A stretch of DNA of 64,000 nt from Epinephelus fuscoguttatus (lineage: Eukaryota; Chordata; Actinopteri; Perciformes; Serranidae): contig NC_064770.1 of the NCBI RefSeq assembly GCF_011397635.1, forward strand, positions 34,558,598 through 34,622,597. The letters run 5' to 3'. Each line of letters opens with the position of its first letter. Position 1 is the stretch's first letter. Position numbers and translations under genes: made by a program. This document shows positions 47,303 to 60,268 of the stretch, in pieces. Under the pieces are notes generated by a model, which was not told the origin of the DNA, searched no databases, and was given only the letters and a program-made list of their open reading frames with translations.

Positions 47303-47415
47303 CTCGTTCACGTGTCTGCAGCCGCGTCAGTCCGCCGGAGAGACAGAGGACAGAGGACGGAGGAAAGAGGAGAGACAAAGTCCTGAATCAGCAGCACGTC
47401 TCTGTCTCTGTTTCC
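47303..47415 (-). other. Probable noncoding first exon of c1qtnf6
   Basis: In a locally GC-rich patch the minus strand has a good donor, CGTGAACGAG|GTGAGAGTC. It would pair with the acceptor 7 nt before the c1qtnf6 start, giving a 5' UTR intron of about 6.65 kb. The upstream limit of the exon is a guess. Confidence 0.4.
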
Positions 47416-47720
47416 TAAAGATCCCTCCTAGTTTGATGCAGAGTCAGGAAACAAGTCTCTGTAGTTTTATTTAACGATAACATCTGGAGGATGACAGTGA
47501 TGACCCTGATCTGAGCATATAAAACTGATGTTAAAGTAACAGGCAGTGATGCAGTTTTTGTTTCCTTGCCTGGAAAGTGACACCAACAAATACCCATGTA
47601 CAGCAGACCACCCCGCAGAGTCTTATTACAAAGTCACTAAACTTCTGGTCGTTCTCCCCTGGGTCTGCATTTCCTCTGTGCTAAATTCCTCCAGTCCTCA
47701 TTCCTTCCTATCAGCTGCAG

Positions 47721-47723
<3 letters not shown>

Positions 47724-47779
<56 letters not shown>
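47724..47779. repeat. (CA)n microsatellite
   Basis: About 28 uninterrupted CA units. Confidence 0.95.
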
Positions 47780-47782
<3 letters not shown>

Positions 47783-48104
47783 GCTGTAATCTTTATTTCC
47801 AGACCTAAATTAATGCTGCAATCTTCCGCTTCAGGTTTGATTTGGAGAGACGCAGGAAAATGTGATTATAGGACACAGTGTAAAAAAATGCACTGAGAGA
47901 GAAACTTCAGTGGAGGAGATGTAAAGCATGAGACGGGGGAACCACACTGAGGAGGAACCTCCAGCTCTGGGCCTCCAGGGAGTGTGTTGCAGGATATTAT
48001 GGGCTTATCCTATGATAATGAATCTCTCTCATGGACACCAAAGTAATCCACATGTTCCCAGATCACCATCAGGAACACCAGCGCTCCGTGCTGCTGCGAG
48101 GCAG

Positions 48105-50868
48105 ATGAAAAGGTAAAGCGTTATGAACAGATTTAATGAAATGAGCCGTAGATCATACAGATATAAATATTCACGGACTGGCTACCATTTGGCATCTGAC
48201 TCAACGTAGAGATGCTGAAGGTTTGGACCAAAAGCCAGAGCAGGTTTTTTTGTTTTATCTGTGGACGTTCTTAGCCTCATAACTAAGTGGGCCACATTTT
48301 AATAATTATCTTTTAAGGCAGTGGCTCTCAACACTTTTGAGTCGTGGCCCTTTAAAGAAATAGTTGAGCATTTTGGGAATTTCTTGCTAAGAAATTAGAA
48401 CTTTGAAAACACTGTTTTATCTGGTTATACAGGCCTGCAGTCAGCAGCTAGTTAGCTTAGCCTAGCATAAAGGGCAGAGACAGCATCGTGTTGTTTTCAC
48501 ACTGAGCTTTTCCTGCTGATTACACAAACATTTTAATGTGTTAATCAGTGAGCTTTAGAGGTGCTGCAGGTTTTATTCAGCCTCAGCCTCAAAACAAAAC
48601 AACAACAACAAAAAAACCCCAAAAAACTCATTGAATGGTTATGGGCAGTGGCGGTTCTAACCTAAATGGCGCCCTGGGCGACACCCCGCTATTGCACTGT
48701 GCACTGTGCACTATTGCACTGCATTGTGTGACAGTTATTCACTGCGTGTTACATTGAATTCGTAAAGAAAACTGTTTTTCTCACATGCCTCCACAGTGAA
48801 CGAAGAATCCAGAAAAAGATGAATACTCTTCATGAATTGAGGCAAACAGGGACAGTATAAACTAATGCTGTGTCTCAAATCACATACTTCCGTTAGTACA
48901 CTTCCATGTAGTATACTGTGTGCACTATGTACTCATTGGCGTAGTGCGCAAATTTCGACAGGGTAGTGTTGTCTCACACCAAACACGGCCGTTGTGCACT
49001 CACCAGGAATGACAACCGCACTTAGCCAGTTGGCAAACTAGCATTAGCATTCGCGTTATCATTCGCGGTACCAAATCATTACAGACTGCTCATTCTCGGA
49101 ACCCATCGGCTGTATTCGGTGTCTGACTTCTGGCAGACGCTGAATACAGCCTCTGGGGGCAGACCCTCAATTTTTGGCATTCTGGTTTGAGGAGGCGAAT
49201 TTCCATTTCCGACTTCCGTTTATATATAAGTAAATATGCTGAACCATTGCGATGGATTCAGAGTTTGCAGTGACACCAATTATGTTGCGCCTCGGTAGTT
49301 CACCGCATGGAGCATTTAACCTGGCAATAACTGCAGCCGGCTCAAACGTGATTGATCAATATCACACGGACTACAAACAGCCTACAACCAGAAACCAGGG
49401 CTCTTCCGCTCTTCTTCCGGAGGCAAGATCTCACTGACTCACTGAATGTAGAGTCTGTATATAGAGACTACAGACTGCTAAATTAACCCAGTAAACATAC
49501 AGCTGGCTTATACCCAACAACAGTATAGTGGTGCTTAGTGTAAAAAACACATGTATTTGTACAATGCAGCGACGTTCACGCTCGTACAGTCCTCGGCCGC
49601 CATTTCCAGTTTGAAAAGTGGTCCCTCCCCTTCAGCTATGTAGCCAAGATGGCGACCATTGAGGGCGAGAAGTGTCCATAGTTCCACACTCAACTTCTTC
49701 AGTGTTTTGAGTGCACCATCCGGGTACTCATAGTGCACTGCATTTTTCCATACTTCTCAGTGTGAACACACTTATGCGCTCAAAATATTAAGTGCAAGTA
49801 CAGAAGTACGTGATTTGAGACACAGCACAAGTCTCATTTATCCAGTCGTATCGGTACTTCCAGAACCCATGCATTTTTTCCCCTAAATTATTAGGATTTA
49901 AATCACATCAGTATAAACAGTCTCATGCACTGCTGAGCTGTGTGCCTGGCCACATGCGTGTATTTGAACTTGTTGTTTCTGATGGTTGACTTCATTGCCG
50001 TGATGAGATCTAGTATCTTTCAGGAAGCCCAAGAAAGTCAAGTTGCCTACGAAATAGCGTGGAGGCATGTGAGAAAAATTTTTTCTTCATGGATTTAATG
50101 AAACACGTGGTGAGGAAGTGATGTACAAATGAGCATTTTGTGGGTGAAGTATTCTTCAAACACAGCCTTATGTAATGATGGCACGTAATGTATTAAAATA
50201 TCATTCCAGCAGCACGAAAACAGCGCCAGCGGAAAGTCAGATAGGATCCTTTTTTGTACCTCACACAAATTTCGTAGATAATGTCACGCAATAGGTAGTG
50301 TGAAGAGCAAGAAAATCCTTTACATATACTGTAGTGGTATCAATCTGCTCATCTTATTCTTGGAAAGAAAGCAAGAAAGAGTATCTCCCAAAATGTTGAA
50401 CTATACTATGACCAACCCCTGATCACAAGTGCGTGTCTGTGAGCAGAGAGTGAAGTGATAAAACTATCCAATACGTTACCAAAACAGATAAGAGAGAACT
50501 AAGAATACTAATCTACATATACACATCCACTGTCTCCTCACTGCAGAGGTGACTGAAATAACATCTATATTTCATCACCCAGTGTTTCAGTTGTTTGCAT
50601 ATATAGCTCAGTCCCGTCAGAGAGCGGGAGGAGGAAGAGGCAGACTTTGTGCACACGTGTAACATGAGCACAGCTGTTGAACATTACTGCCTTTGCGTCC
50701 CGAGGGTTGAGGTTTCATAGGCTGCTCCGCAGTTACATCAGGAGAACATTCCTCTGGTTTTCCGGCCGATGTAAACTATTATGAGAGTCATCTGTAGCCA
50801 CCTGATGCTATCTCTGTGTAAACATTTACTATCTGTTGTCTTTGGGAATCAGACGCTCATAATTCAGC

Positions 50869-50905
<37 letters not shown>

Positions 50906-53078
50906 GTCTGTCAGTCTGACCCCAGTGATCCTCTGGTGATCCTTCAGGCTGTATTTTATTTGGAAGTATTGCTGCTGTAATATCAGAAGTCTCATTCATC
51001 TCTCAGTTTGCTTGCTGTTTTATGAGCTCCAGCAGCAGCATCTCCCTGACCTTGCAGCACCGTAAAGTCCCCTGACCTTTGACGTTCCAGGTTGCTCATC
51101 TGGGTGTGGTGACTGCTTACCAGACATTCGTGTTCCCCCGTGTCCATGAATGGTGGAGACTTCTGGGGCCAGAAGTAGAATCGTGTTTTTTCCAACAACC
51201 CCACCCCCCATTTTCTGAGCAAAAACGTATTGTTAGTGGCGGACATAATCATGGGGCCTTGGATTCAGAGTTGAAAACCAGGGATGGGCTGAAATTTCAG
51301 GCCTCAAAACATTCTTGTGGTTTCAGCTCAGGAAAACAAAGAGGAACCACATTCATTGCACAAGAAAGCTTTGATGTAAAAGTTTTTTTTTTTTTTTTAT
51401 CATTTTGCACCTACATACCCTAAAATATTAAAGTGAAAAGTAACTTGTACATTGAGTAATTTATTAAGCAGCCACTTTATTAGGTACACCTTGTTAGTAC
51501 CAGGTTGGACCCCCTTCTTAATTCTTGGTGTCACGGATTCAACAAGGTGCTGGAAACATTCCTCAGAGATGTTGGTCCATATTGACATGATGACATCACA
51601 CAGTTGCTGCAGATTTGTCGGCTGCACATCCATGATGAGAATCTCCCGTTCCAGCACATCCCAAAGGTGCTCTATTGGACTGAGATCTGGTGACTGTGGA
51701 GGCCATTGGAGTACAGTGAACTCATTGTCATGTTTGAGATGATGTGAACTCATTGTGACATGGTGCGTTATCCTGCTGGAAGTAGCCATCAGAAGATGGG
51801 TACACTGTGGTCATAAAGGGATGGACACGCTCAGCAACAATACTCAGGTAGGCTGTGGTGTTTAAACCATGCTCAGTTGGTACTAAGAAAATCTCCCCCA
51901 CACCATTACACCACCAGCAGCAGCAGCCTGAAGCGTTGATACAAGGCAGGATGGATCCATGCTTCCATCTGAATGTGGTTTTTCCAATCTTCTATTGTCC
52001 AGTTTTGGTGAGAAAACCCGTGTGAACTGTAGCCTCAGTTTCCTGTTGTTAGCTGACAGGAGTGGCACCTGGTGTGGTCTTCTGCTGCTGTAGCCCATCT
52101 GCTTCAAGGTTGGACAAGGTGTTGTTGCTTCAGAGATGGTCTTCTGCACACCTTGGTTGGAACCAGTGCTTATTTGACTTCCTGTTGCCTTTCTATCATC
52201 TTGAACCAGTCTGGCCATTCTCCTCTGACCTCTGGCATCAACAAGGCATTTTGGCTCACTGGATATTTTCTCTTTTTGGGACCATCCTCTGTAAACCCTA
52301 GAGATGGTTGTGCTGAAAATCCCAGTAAATACTCAGACCAGCCCGTCTGGCACCAACAACCATGCCACGTTCAAAGTCACTTAAATCACCTTTCTTCATC
52401 ATTCTGATGCTCAGTGTGAACTTCAGCAGCTCGTCTTCACCATGTCTACATGACTAAATGCATTGAGCTGCTGCCATGTTAATGGTGACTGATTAGCTAT
52501 TTGCGTTAGCGAGCAGTTGAACAGGTGTACCTAATCAAGTGGCCGGTGAGTGTACAGCCTTCTGTAAAGAGACATAACGCCCTGTAGACTGACACCTTGT
52601 TGTTTTTACTCCTCAATCTTTGTACAGATTAAACAAATGAAGATGTAGGGTTTTAATTTTTGAGCTTCAGAGGTGCCGGTAAGTGGATTTTGTTCCCTTT
52701 GGACAAAGCCAGGCTGCTTCCTCCTGTTTCCAGGCTTTGTGTTAAGCTAAGCTAACAGTCACCTGGCTCTAGCTTCTTATTCAGCACACATACATAAGAG
52801 TGATGTTGATGTTCTCATTTACTCTCTGCAAGAAATGTACTTGCAGAATGTACCAAATGTGTTTCATCAACAGCGATTCTGTTTTAACTTCGTAAGCTCA
52901 TGGCCTCCTTAATATGTTGTCCTGCTCCAGTGTGGCCTCTGTGCTGGTTGTGGTTGGATGTCTGTTTCTACTCCACATAAAGAGGGTGAAACACACGGTC
53001 AGGCCGACCCCACACCCTCCCAGTTCTGAGCATCAGATCCAGAACAAAGCCCTGTGGTTTTTCAGCAGAGTTTACAAG
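48105..53078 (+). CDS. Speculative gene: short signal/anchor protein, two predicted exons
   Basis: An ATG at 48105 is followed at once by a donor (ATGAAAAG|GTAAAG, phase 2). An acceptor at 52930 (CCTGCTCCAG|TGTGG) restores the frame to MKSVASVLVVVGCLFLLHIK, a textbook signal peptide or membrane anchor. Then come a Pro-rich segment and NKALWFFSRVYK, ending at donor TACAAG|GTATGT (53078, phase 0). Possible last exon at 55682 (acceptor CACCCCTCAG) would add 11 codons and a stop. I recognise no family. The frame could equally start further upstream (open from 47928). The Kozak context is weak. The evidence is splice-site geometry and hydrophobicity only. Confidence 0.28.
48351..48570. repeat. Left-arm copy of the 'TTAGCTTAGCATAAA' repeat
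   Basis: AAATAGTTGAGCATTTTGGG and AGTTAGCTTAGCCTAGCATA match the arms at 38590-39380. Confidence 0.55.
48866..49827. mobile_element. DNA transposon/MITE with TGCTGTGTCTCAAATCAC ends
   Basis: TGCTGTGTCTCAAATCAC (48866) and GTGATTTGAGACACAGCA (ending 49827) are perfect inverted termini of 18 bp. A further inverted block (CTTCCATGTAGTATACTG region against CATACTTCTCAGTGTG) lies inside. The interior of about 960 bp has short frames only. Confidence 0.7.
50871..50901. repeat. (TC)n microsatellite
   Basis: About 15 TC units followed by TGTC repeats. Confidence 0.95.
51466..52554 (-). mobile_element. Tc1/mariner transposon copy 2, inactive
   Basis: The ends GCCACTTTATTAGGTACACC and GGTGTACCTAATCAAGTGGC are inverted. 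Minus frames show QWPPQSPDLSPIEHLWDVLE and, in another frame, upstream pieces such as NNRKLRLQFTRVFSPKLDN. Frameshifts and internal deletions prevent a full transposase. It is very similar to copy 1 but keeps a segment near 52324-52344 (AGTAAATACTCAGACCAGCC) absent there. Confidence 0.9.
52640..52870. repeat. Right-arm copy of the 'TTAGCTTAGCATAAA' repeat
   Basis: TGTGTTAAGCTAAGCTAACAG and CCTGGCTCTAGCTTCTTATT match the right arms at 4260 and 39235. Confidence 0.55.
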
Positions 53079-53299
53079 GTATGTTTTTCATTTGCGCTCT
53101 CTGTTTTATATACTCTGCCTCTCTCTCTTTCTACTCTGGCCAGCTGTGTCGACGCTTTCTCTGTGACTGACAGAGCACGCAGAGGAAATTCAAACAGGCT
53201 GAGAGTACTGAGGCATCCAGCTGGACACTGCGTGCATACACAGCAGATACAGATAATGTGCATTGAATCAGGGGCGTAGGGATGGATGTAAAATGACAG

Positions 53300-54485
53300 A
53301 GATGCTAGTTTTGCTTTGTACAGACAACAGTGACACTGAACAGATACAAGAGGAAGAAGAGGACTCCCTCATTCAGTTTATTCAGGTTTATAATGTCACC
53401 TAGTGGCAGAATGAATATAGTGCAGCAAAAATACTCACCAGCAAACTTAAGAACAGTTTTGAGGTACTTGTACTCAGCTGGAGTATTTCCATTTTCTACT
53501 ATTTTATTCCCCTGCTCAGAGGCAAATAGTTTACTTTTTACTGCTCCACATTTATTTGATAACTTTACTGGTTTTACTGAAGTCATGTTTGAGAGCAGGT
53601 CGCAGGAGAAGGACCCAGTTAGAGATAAAATAGACGATGAGGCAGCAGGATGAGTTCAAAGATTTAATGTCAATAAACAGGCAGGACACACGGAACAAGA
53701 GGGTGTTAACGAGGGACAGGTGAAACTAATCAGGGCAGGGCAAGAGTGGGAAAACTCACAAAGGCAGGAAGTGAAGCTGACAGCAGTGAGGGGAAAGGTG
53801 AGTAACAAAATAAAACAGGAAACACTGTACAGAGACACCTTACAACTGTGACATCAGACTGATAATACAAAATAAAACAAATAGATAATAATGCATTATC
53901 ACAGGTTGATATAAGATGACACTTTATTGATCCACCTGCAGTATATGAAGCAACAAAATTAGCTCCACCTTTAGCAGCTGCAACATTAGAGTGATGTCAC
54001 ATTAATGCATCAATAATAAGAATCACAAATATAATATATTATTCTGAAATGGGCAATTCTGCATAACAAGCACTTTTACTTTCGGGACTTTGAGTATGCT
54101 AATATGTGTACTTGAGTAACATTTTCAATGCAGGACTTTTACCCATAAGTATTTCTAAGATAAGACAAGATAGGAACTTAATTTCTCCTGAGGAAATTTG
54201 CTGTGCAGCAGCTGCAATACAAAGTTGGAGGAGTGCTGATGCAAAGAGTGTAATAAACAAGGATTAAAATAACAGCAGAAAAAGCAAATGTATAACAAAT
54301 ATAAAACAAGAAATATAGCAAATATAAAATAATAGATAACAGAAAATTAAAATGAAATAAAATGAAATAAAAACTAATGCACATAATAATATTACTTCTT
54401 TTAATTTATTAAAAGATCTGAAGATATTCATTTCAACACACTGCCCAAGACAGCAGGTTATTTAAACCCAGTATCAGTGCTTTAT

Positions 54486-54543
<58 letters not shown>

Positions 54544-55990
54544 ACATATATATATATCACCTATCATTATTTATGACTCATTGTTAACACAATTTGTATC
54601 CTTTACATTTTTTTTTTTTGTTACCTACACTAAGTTTTACACCACTACAATGCATTTGGGGCCATTTTAAAGTTTAAAAATGTCCACATGTTGTGTGTCT
54701 AATACTGGGTCAGAAAAATTACTGCACACAATAATATTACTACTTTAAAGGTAGTAAAAGATTTGAATATTTATTCCATCACTGCTCAAGATAATGAGTT
54801 ATTTAAACCCAGTATCAGTGGGTTTTTTTCAATATTACTTTGTGGTATTTACCTATATGTTATATTGTTAGTAACACTTGTTGTCTTTACAGTTTTGATT
54901 GTCTCCTATACATAGTTTTGTGCCACTAAAAATGCATTTGGGCAATTTTTAAGGTAAAACCTGAGCTTGTTGTGTCCAGCTGAAAAATAACTTCAATAAC
55001 ACCTGAGTTAGCACCCACTCTGGATCAGAATAACCACCCATTGTGTTGGGTTTATTTGTTGACTGAATGCTTTTCTAAGTAAAATCAATAGTTGTTTAGT
55101 GTGTGTAAAAAAAACTCCTGTGAGTATTTTGCAGCACTGTGCAAGAATAACTTGCATTTGTGTGTTGCGTGTCTTCTGTTGCCACATCTTAAGGCTGGAA
55201 AGATGCCAAATCTACTTACGGTATATTACATAATTTGTGAATTTGGGTCACCATAATGAGCCGCCAAATGAGTAACTTATCAGGCAGTCAGCAGGTACAT
55301 GAAAGAACTCTCTTTATTACAAATATCACTACTTTTGTGTGTAATTTAATGAAAAGGCGTCATGTGGGTATGAAGTCAAACAGGTTCAGCTCTGGTGATG
55401 TGGAAAGAAGAGGTGTAGAAACACAGATGAAAAGCCACATCTTGTGCTGTTTCTTACTGACATGGTTAAATATCATAAATTCTCTGTGAGGTGAGCGGAT
55501 GTCGCTGGTTGTGTCAGCGTTAAATGTCAAACCACACTCTAATACATGCGCTCACTCTCACACACACCGCCAGGACCACCTGACAGGACATGTAAACACT
55601 CACAACTACACACACACACACTCACACAGCTCATGCTGACTCTCACACTCTTTCTCATGTCAATGCACATGCCCACCCCTCAGCCCTCATTCCACAACGA
55701 CACAGGAAGTCAAGGGGTGACCCATTTCTACCAGAAGTTTTATTTTGTTTGGTCTCTGCGCAGATGTCACTGAGTGCAACGGAAATATACTGCATGTGTA
55801 GAGACGAGAGCAGCAGCATTTACCACTGACCTCAATCATTTACATCAATCTACAAATAGCAATCTAATTGATATGAAACTAACACCTATACACACCAACA
55901 CAATCCTTTATTGTGCACAGTAAACTTCTGTTTGGGATTGATTATCAGTGATGATTAATGAGGTATTGAATTGATCTGTTAAGGGAAGAC
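53300..55990. other. AT-rich DNA without recognised genes; (CA)n(TA)n tract at 54486-54557
   Basis: A compound CA/TA microsatellite is the only clear feature. Two loosely similar segments (54390-54700 and 54715-54990, both with AGGTTATTTAAACCCAGTATC-like and CCACTA.AATGCATTTGGG blocks) indicate an old tandem duplication. Confidence 0.5.
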
Positions 55991-56500
55991 ACCACAGATG
56001 AACAGGATAAAACTTTAAACTAATAGATATCACCGGGAAACTTTCCAAGTTAATTACTTCCATTAAGACAATTATTTTTTTGTATTACAAGTTTTTCAAT
56101 ATCTAATAAAACATTTGCACTAATTTGCAGGAATTTCTAGAACACAAATCTGAACACTGGATAACGCCAGATTCAAAAATCTTGTTTAATCATCTCAGAG
56201 TCAAAGGTTTTTTTTACAGACATACATTTTGATATCTCTTTTGATCACTCAATAAATCAGAAAATACTCTCAACAGCCATAAAATGTATTTTTGCCATGT
56301 TTTTAGGAATAAAATGTTTTATAAATCAGGCTATTAATGAGTTATGACCAAACTCCTTTGTAAAAACCTTCAGAATGGGACTAAAGCTGCAAAATTTGGC
56401 GTATGTAAGTGCTACTGAAGAGGAGATTTCAGGCTCAGAGTATGGGAAAAAACTCATTATGAGGAAACGTCTTTCAAAGATAAGTATTGTGAAAGTAATT

Positions 56501-56690
56501 CTTTTTTTTTTTTTTTAAATATTTTTTGGGGCATTTTTAGCCTTTATTTGATAGGGCAGACAAGTGTGAAAGGGGGAGAGAGAGGGAGTGACATGCTGCA
56601 AAGGACCACAGGTTGGAGTCGAACCCAGGTCGCTGCGGCAACAGCCTTGTACATGGGGCGTCTGCTCTACCACTAAGCCACCGACGCCCT
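56501..56690 (-). mobile_element. tRNA-derived SINE with 12-bp target duplication
   Basis: The minus strand starts AGGGCGTCGGTGGCTTAGTG (A box GGCTTAGTGG), has B box GGTTCGACTCC, and ends in the poly(A) corresponding to the T run at 56502-56515. GTGAAAGTAATT flanks it at 56489-56500 and 56691-56702. It has the same family and orientation as 10714-10899. Confidence 0.9.
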
Positions 56691-57299
56691 GTGAAAGTAA
56701 TTATTTGACAAAAAATAAGACACCAAATGTTTTTTAACTAATAGCCAAGGTATCACCATGAAACTCCCCAAGGCAGTCATTTTTTGAATCACAAGTTTTC
56801 TGAAATTTTACAACTTTGCATGGATTTCCAGAACAAATATCTGAACACTGGACAAAGCCAGGTTTAAAATTTCTGTTTAATTTTGATGACAAATTAGAGT
56901 CAAAGGTTTTTACGGAGGTTTCCACAAGAAAATCTATTTTTGACATGTTTTTAGGAATAAAATGTTTTATGAATCAGTCTGTGAAAGATATATGAACAAA
57001 CCCCTCTGTAAAAACCTTCAGAACAGGACTAAAACTGCAAAGTTTGGTTTATGTAAGTGCTACTTCAGAGATTTCTGCTTCTGAGTATGACTAATTAAAC
57101 TAAACTAATTGAGTATTGATGCTATCATTTAATTTTTATTTGAGAAAATGACTGTCAAAGATATGTATTGCAATATTCCATACATTTTTAGACAAAAAAT
57201 AAGGCACTTCAGGTGACTAGGAAAACATGTTTTAACTAGTAGCCTATATATCACAGTGAACTTCCCAAGTTGATTGCTTACTAGACTCACAAGTCAGTC

Positions 57300-58192
57300 T
57301 TTAGACGCTTTGCTTAACTAAAGACTGATGACTTTCTCCCTGATTTTGTGTTTAGATGGGCGGATACAATTTCAGAGTTTAAAAAAACTCCCTATGTTGC
57401 AGAACCAATAGTAAATCTGCAGGGCGGTCCTTCGGTGACTCGCTGAACTCTTGTGCTCGTAAACATAGTCCCACTAGAAACACGTGTAGCGGTGAGCCCG
57501 GCCGTACGGTCCCTCGCCGTGCCTCGCTCTCAAATGACTGTGCATACTTGTTGTAGACATGTGATACGCAAGCTTTGCCTCACAGAGTTTGCACTGCACC
57601 TCATTTTCGTTTATTTTGTCGAAGTTGTTCCACACGGAACTTTTTGATGACTGTAGTAGTCTCTGCATGTTTCTCCTGTTTGTAGAAGAGCATCAAACTA
57701 GCTGGTAGCCCATCTCACACCATTGTAGCAATCCTATACTGCCCTCGTGCAGTTAGGAGCTGAATTGCATGTCAAATAAAGGGGGGAAATAAGACAGTGA
57801 ATAGTAATAGTGGCATTAAAAAATCAATTTTTCAAAATAAAACGACTATTCGAAAATTCGAAAATTGTGACCCATCCCTACTTTTTACCATTCTTACCAA
57901 GAGTGTCTCTCCGTTAGTTTGGTGCTACAGTATTTACACTGAATCATTCAGCATAACGTTTGCCAACCTTTGTTATCTCTGCCATTACAGATAAGTTAAT
58001 GAAGCTAAGCTCCAGAAGTTAACGTTAGCTTAACTAGAGCCCTTTGGACAACAGCTAACAATGATGTACCATCACCAAAGTACAAAACTAGAACAAAATA
58101 GGCTAATGAACTCCCAGCAAACAAGGTGACATGATGAACAACGCAGCTAGGAGCTAACGTTAGGCTAACTTTAGCTAACGTTAGCTAGAGAT
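57300..58192 (-). mobile_element. hAT transposon remnant with BED zinc-finger fragment
   Basis: The minus frame 57668-57474 encodes SSVWNNFDKINENEVQCKLC ... STTSMHSHLRARHG, a BED finger with C-x2-C and H-x4-H spacing, as at the N-terminus of hAT transposases. TCGAAAATTGTGACCCATCCC (about 57855-57878) is a typical hAT end. The catalytic domain is missing. GCTAACGTTAGC-rich sequence (58020-58190) completes the insert. Confidence 0.6.
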
Positions 58193-58789
58193 GCACTAAT
58201 TTGCATGAAGTTCCAGAACAAAAATCTGAACACTGGATGAAGCCGGGTTCAAAATTCCTGTTTATTTTACATTACATTTGAGAGGTTTTTACAGAGTTTG
58301 GATATCCCTTCTGATCACTCCATTAATCAGAAAATACAGCATAAAAATCCATTTTTGCCATGTTTTTAGGTGGGGGAAAAAAGTGAAATAAATCAGGCTA
58401 TGAATGATATATGAACTAACCCCTCTGTAAAAAGCTTTTGGATATAGACAGGAATAAAACTGGACAGTCTGATGTGTTTAAGTGCTATTGAAGAAGAGAT
58501 TTCTGGCTCAGAGTATGAGGAGAAACTCATTTTGACCTTCGAACAGCCTTTAAAATATGTATTCCATTAACGGTGTATGGGCTAAAAAATGTAACTAGTA
58601 GCCAAGATATCACCATGAAACTTCCCAAGTTGATTGCTTAAATCAAGACAATTATTTATTGTATTACAACTTTACTGATATTTGAATATGCATATGAAGC
58701 ATTATCTCATGAAATGCACATTTTTGGCATACATTTCCAGAACAGATATCTGAACTAAAACTTCTGAACTTCCACCAGTCTTAAAGAAA

Positions 58790-59990
58790 ACATGTTATGG
58801 AAGCAATATAGCCCAAAATCTCAAACTTGACCAGTGTTGATATTTTCAGCTGGGGTGTCTCACCTTTATCAGGATGAAATCAGTGATAAAGATGAACAAA
58901 CAAATGAGACTGACCAATAAAAACATCAGTGCCTTTCTTGACATTCAGATCAGACCACAATCAATGAATTTAATGCACAAATGCGTCAGTTTCAGACACT
59001 TAAACACCAGGTTGGGTCATGTGAGCGATTACAAACAATGTCTCCAAAGTCTTCTCTGAAGCAATGCTCATATGTTCTTTATTAAATGTATTTAGTACTT
59101 TTTACAAAATCAAATCACGTTTTACTGCTTTTCGAAATTCCATATCTGCCTGTAGGAATGATTTTTTTAAATGATATCAGTAGTATGTCTGTAAGATTTA
59201 GGTTAAAGTAATGAAAAGCAAAGTAGGCTACAGAACTACTGGATTTTTTTGCCTGTGGTTTTTTTTTTAATAAAAAGAGTGTCGTTAATAACTGACAGCA
59301 GCATTTAGCCTAGAGTAACGTCTACTTCATGCATCACTTGGCAGTTTATAGTATTTTAATACTAATGCAGTATAGCTAATTGAAACAAACAAACAAAAAG
59401 ATGGTTTAAGTAGGAGTTCAGCAGTATTGTACACATTCAACAGTGAGGTATCGTACACCACCCTACACACACGTATCTGCTACATATAGACCCAGCGGTC
59501 CCAGTCTACAAACAGTTTACACAACTGGTCAGTTTTCACTCGCCATTTGGCTCAAAGTCAGGTTGTTATTTAACACTGCTGCGATTATGATAAAAATAAA
59601 AATAGATATAGATAATAGAATAGATAAACAAGTCATTTTTTATCAAACAAACTCATTTGACAATCAACACAGGCAACTGAATATGAAAATAGTCTGTTAG
59701 CCAGTTAGCAGCTTGTTAGCTAAGCTAGCACGCTGTCATATGGTTTCTCCGAAATCCACCGCAAAAGCTCAGTTTTTTAACATACTTGAGGCAAAAGTCC
59801 AGACTGAAATATTACGAAGGGGAGGAGTAGGAATGAATGGGCTTCTGGTTGCCTTGTCTCCGTACACATACGTAAGTGGAAACGAGGTGTTAGTCTATTG
59901 TCAGGTTTACGTATTTTAATCGCATATAAAATATCCATCCAGTTGAGATAAGGATTCCTGACATAAACCAAAAATACATTTTATGTAATT
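58790..59990. other. No recognised gene
   Basis: AT-rich sequence with short frames. Frames at 58874, 59443 and 59713 show no domain or splice pattern. Confidence 0.4.
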
Positions 59991-59995
59991 AAATA

Positions 59996-60268
59996 AAATG
60001 AAACTGAGATGATTACACTGTAAGAATCTATGTAACTATAGCTCAAAGAATTTAGCTAATTTACTTTAATAAAGTTTACATAATAATTGTAAATACATTC
60101 TGTGTATTTGAAATATGTTGAATTTATTAAAGGTTAGGTAATTACTGTCAATATATTGGAGATACATAGAATTTATTGACAGTAATTACACAAATTTTAC
60201 TAAAGTAAATTAACTAAATTGTATGAGCTTTGGTTACACAAATTCTCAGTCTATTCATCTCAGTTTTA
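59996..60268. repeat. AT-rich palindromic MITE
   Basis: AAATGAAACTGAGATGATTAC at the left and GTCTATTCATCTCAGTTTT at the right are inverted ends. The arms fold almost to the centre, where GGTAATTACTGTCAATATATT meets its inverse AATTTATTGACAGTAATTAC around TGGAGATA. Confidence 0.7.

Larger units (their letters stand above)
56017..58780. repeat. Tandem array of ~500-bp units, four copies, interrupted by transposons
   Basis: Each unit starts near AACTAGTAGCCAAGATATCAC followed by ATGAAACTTCCCAAGTTGAT (56017, 56734, 57233, 58590). Each carries CAGAACA.ATATCTGAACACTGG, TGCCATGTTTTTAGGAATAA and CCCCTCTGTAAAAACCTTC. The first unit holds a SINE and the third a roughly 890-bp hAT-related insertion. 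No coding frame is conserved between units. Confidence 0.7.
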
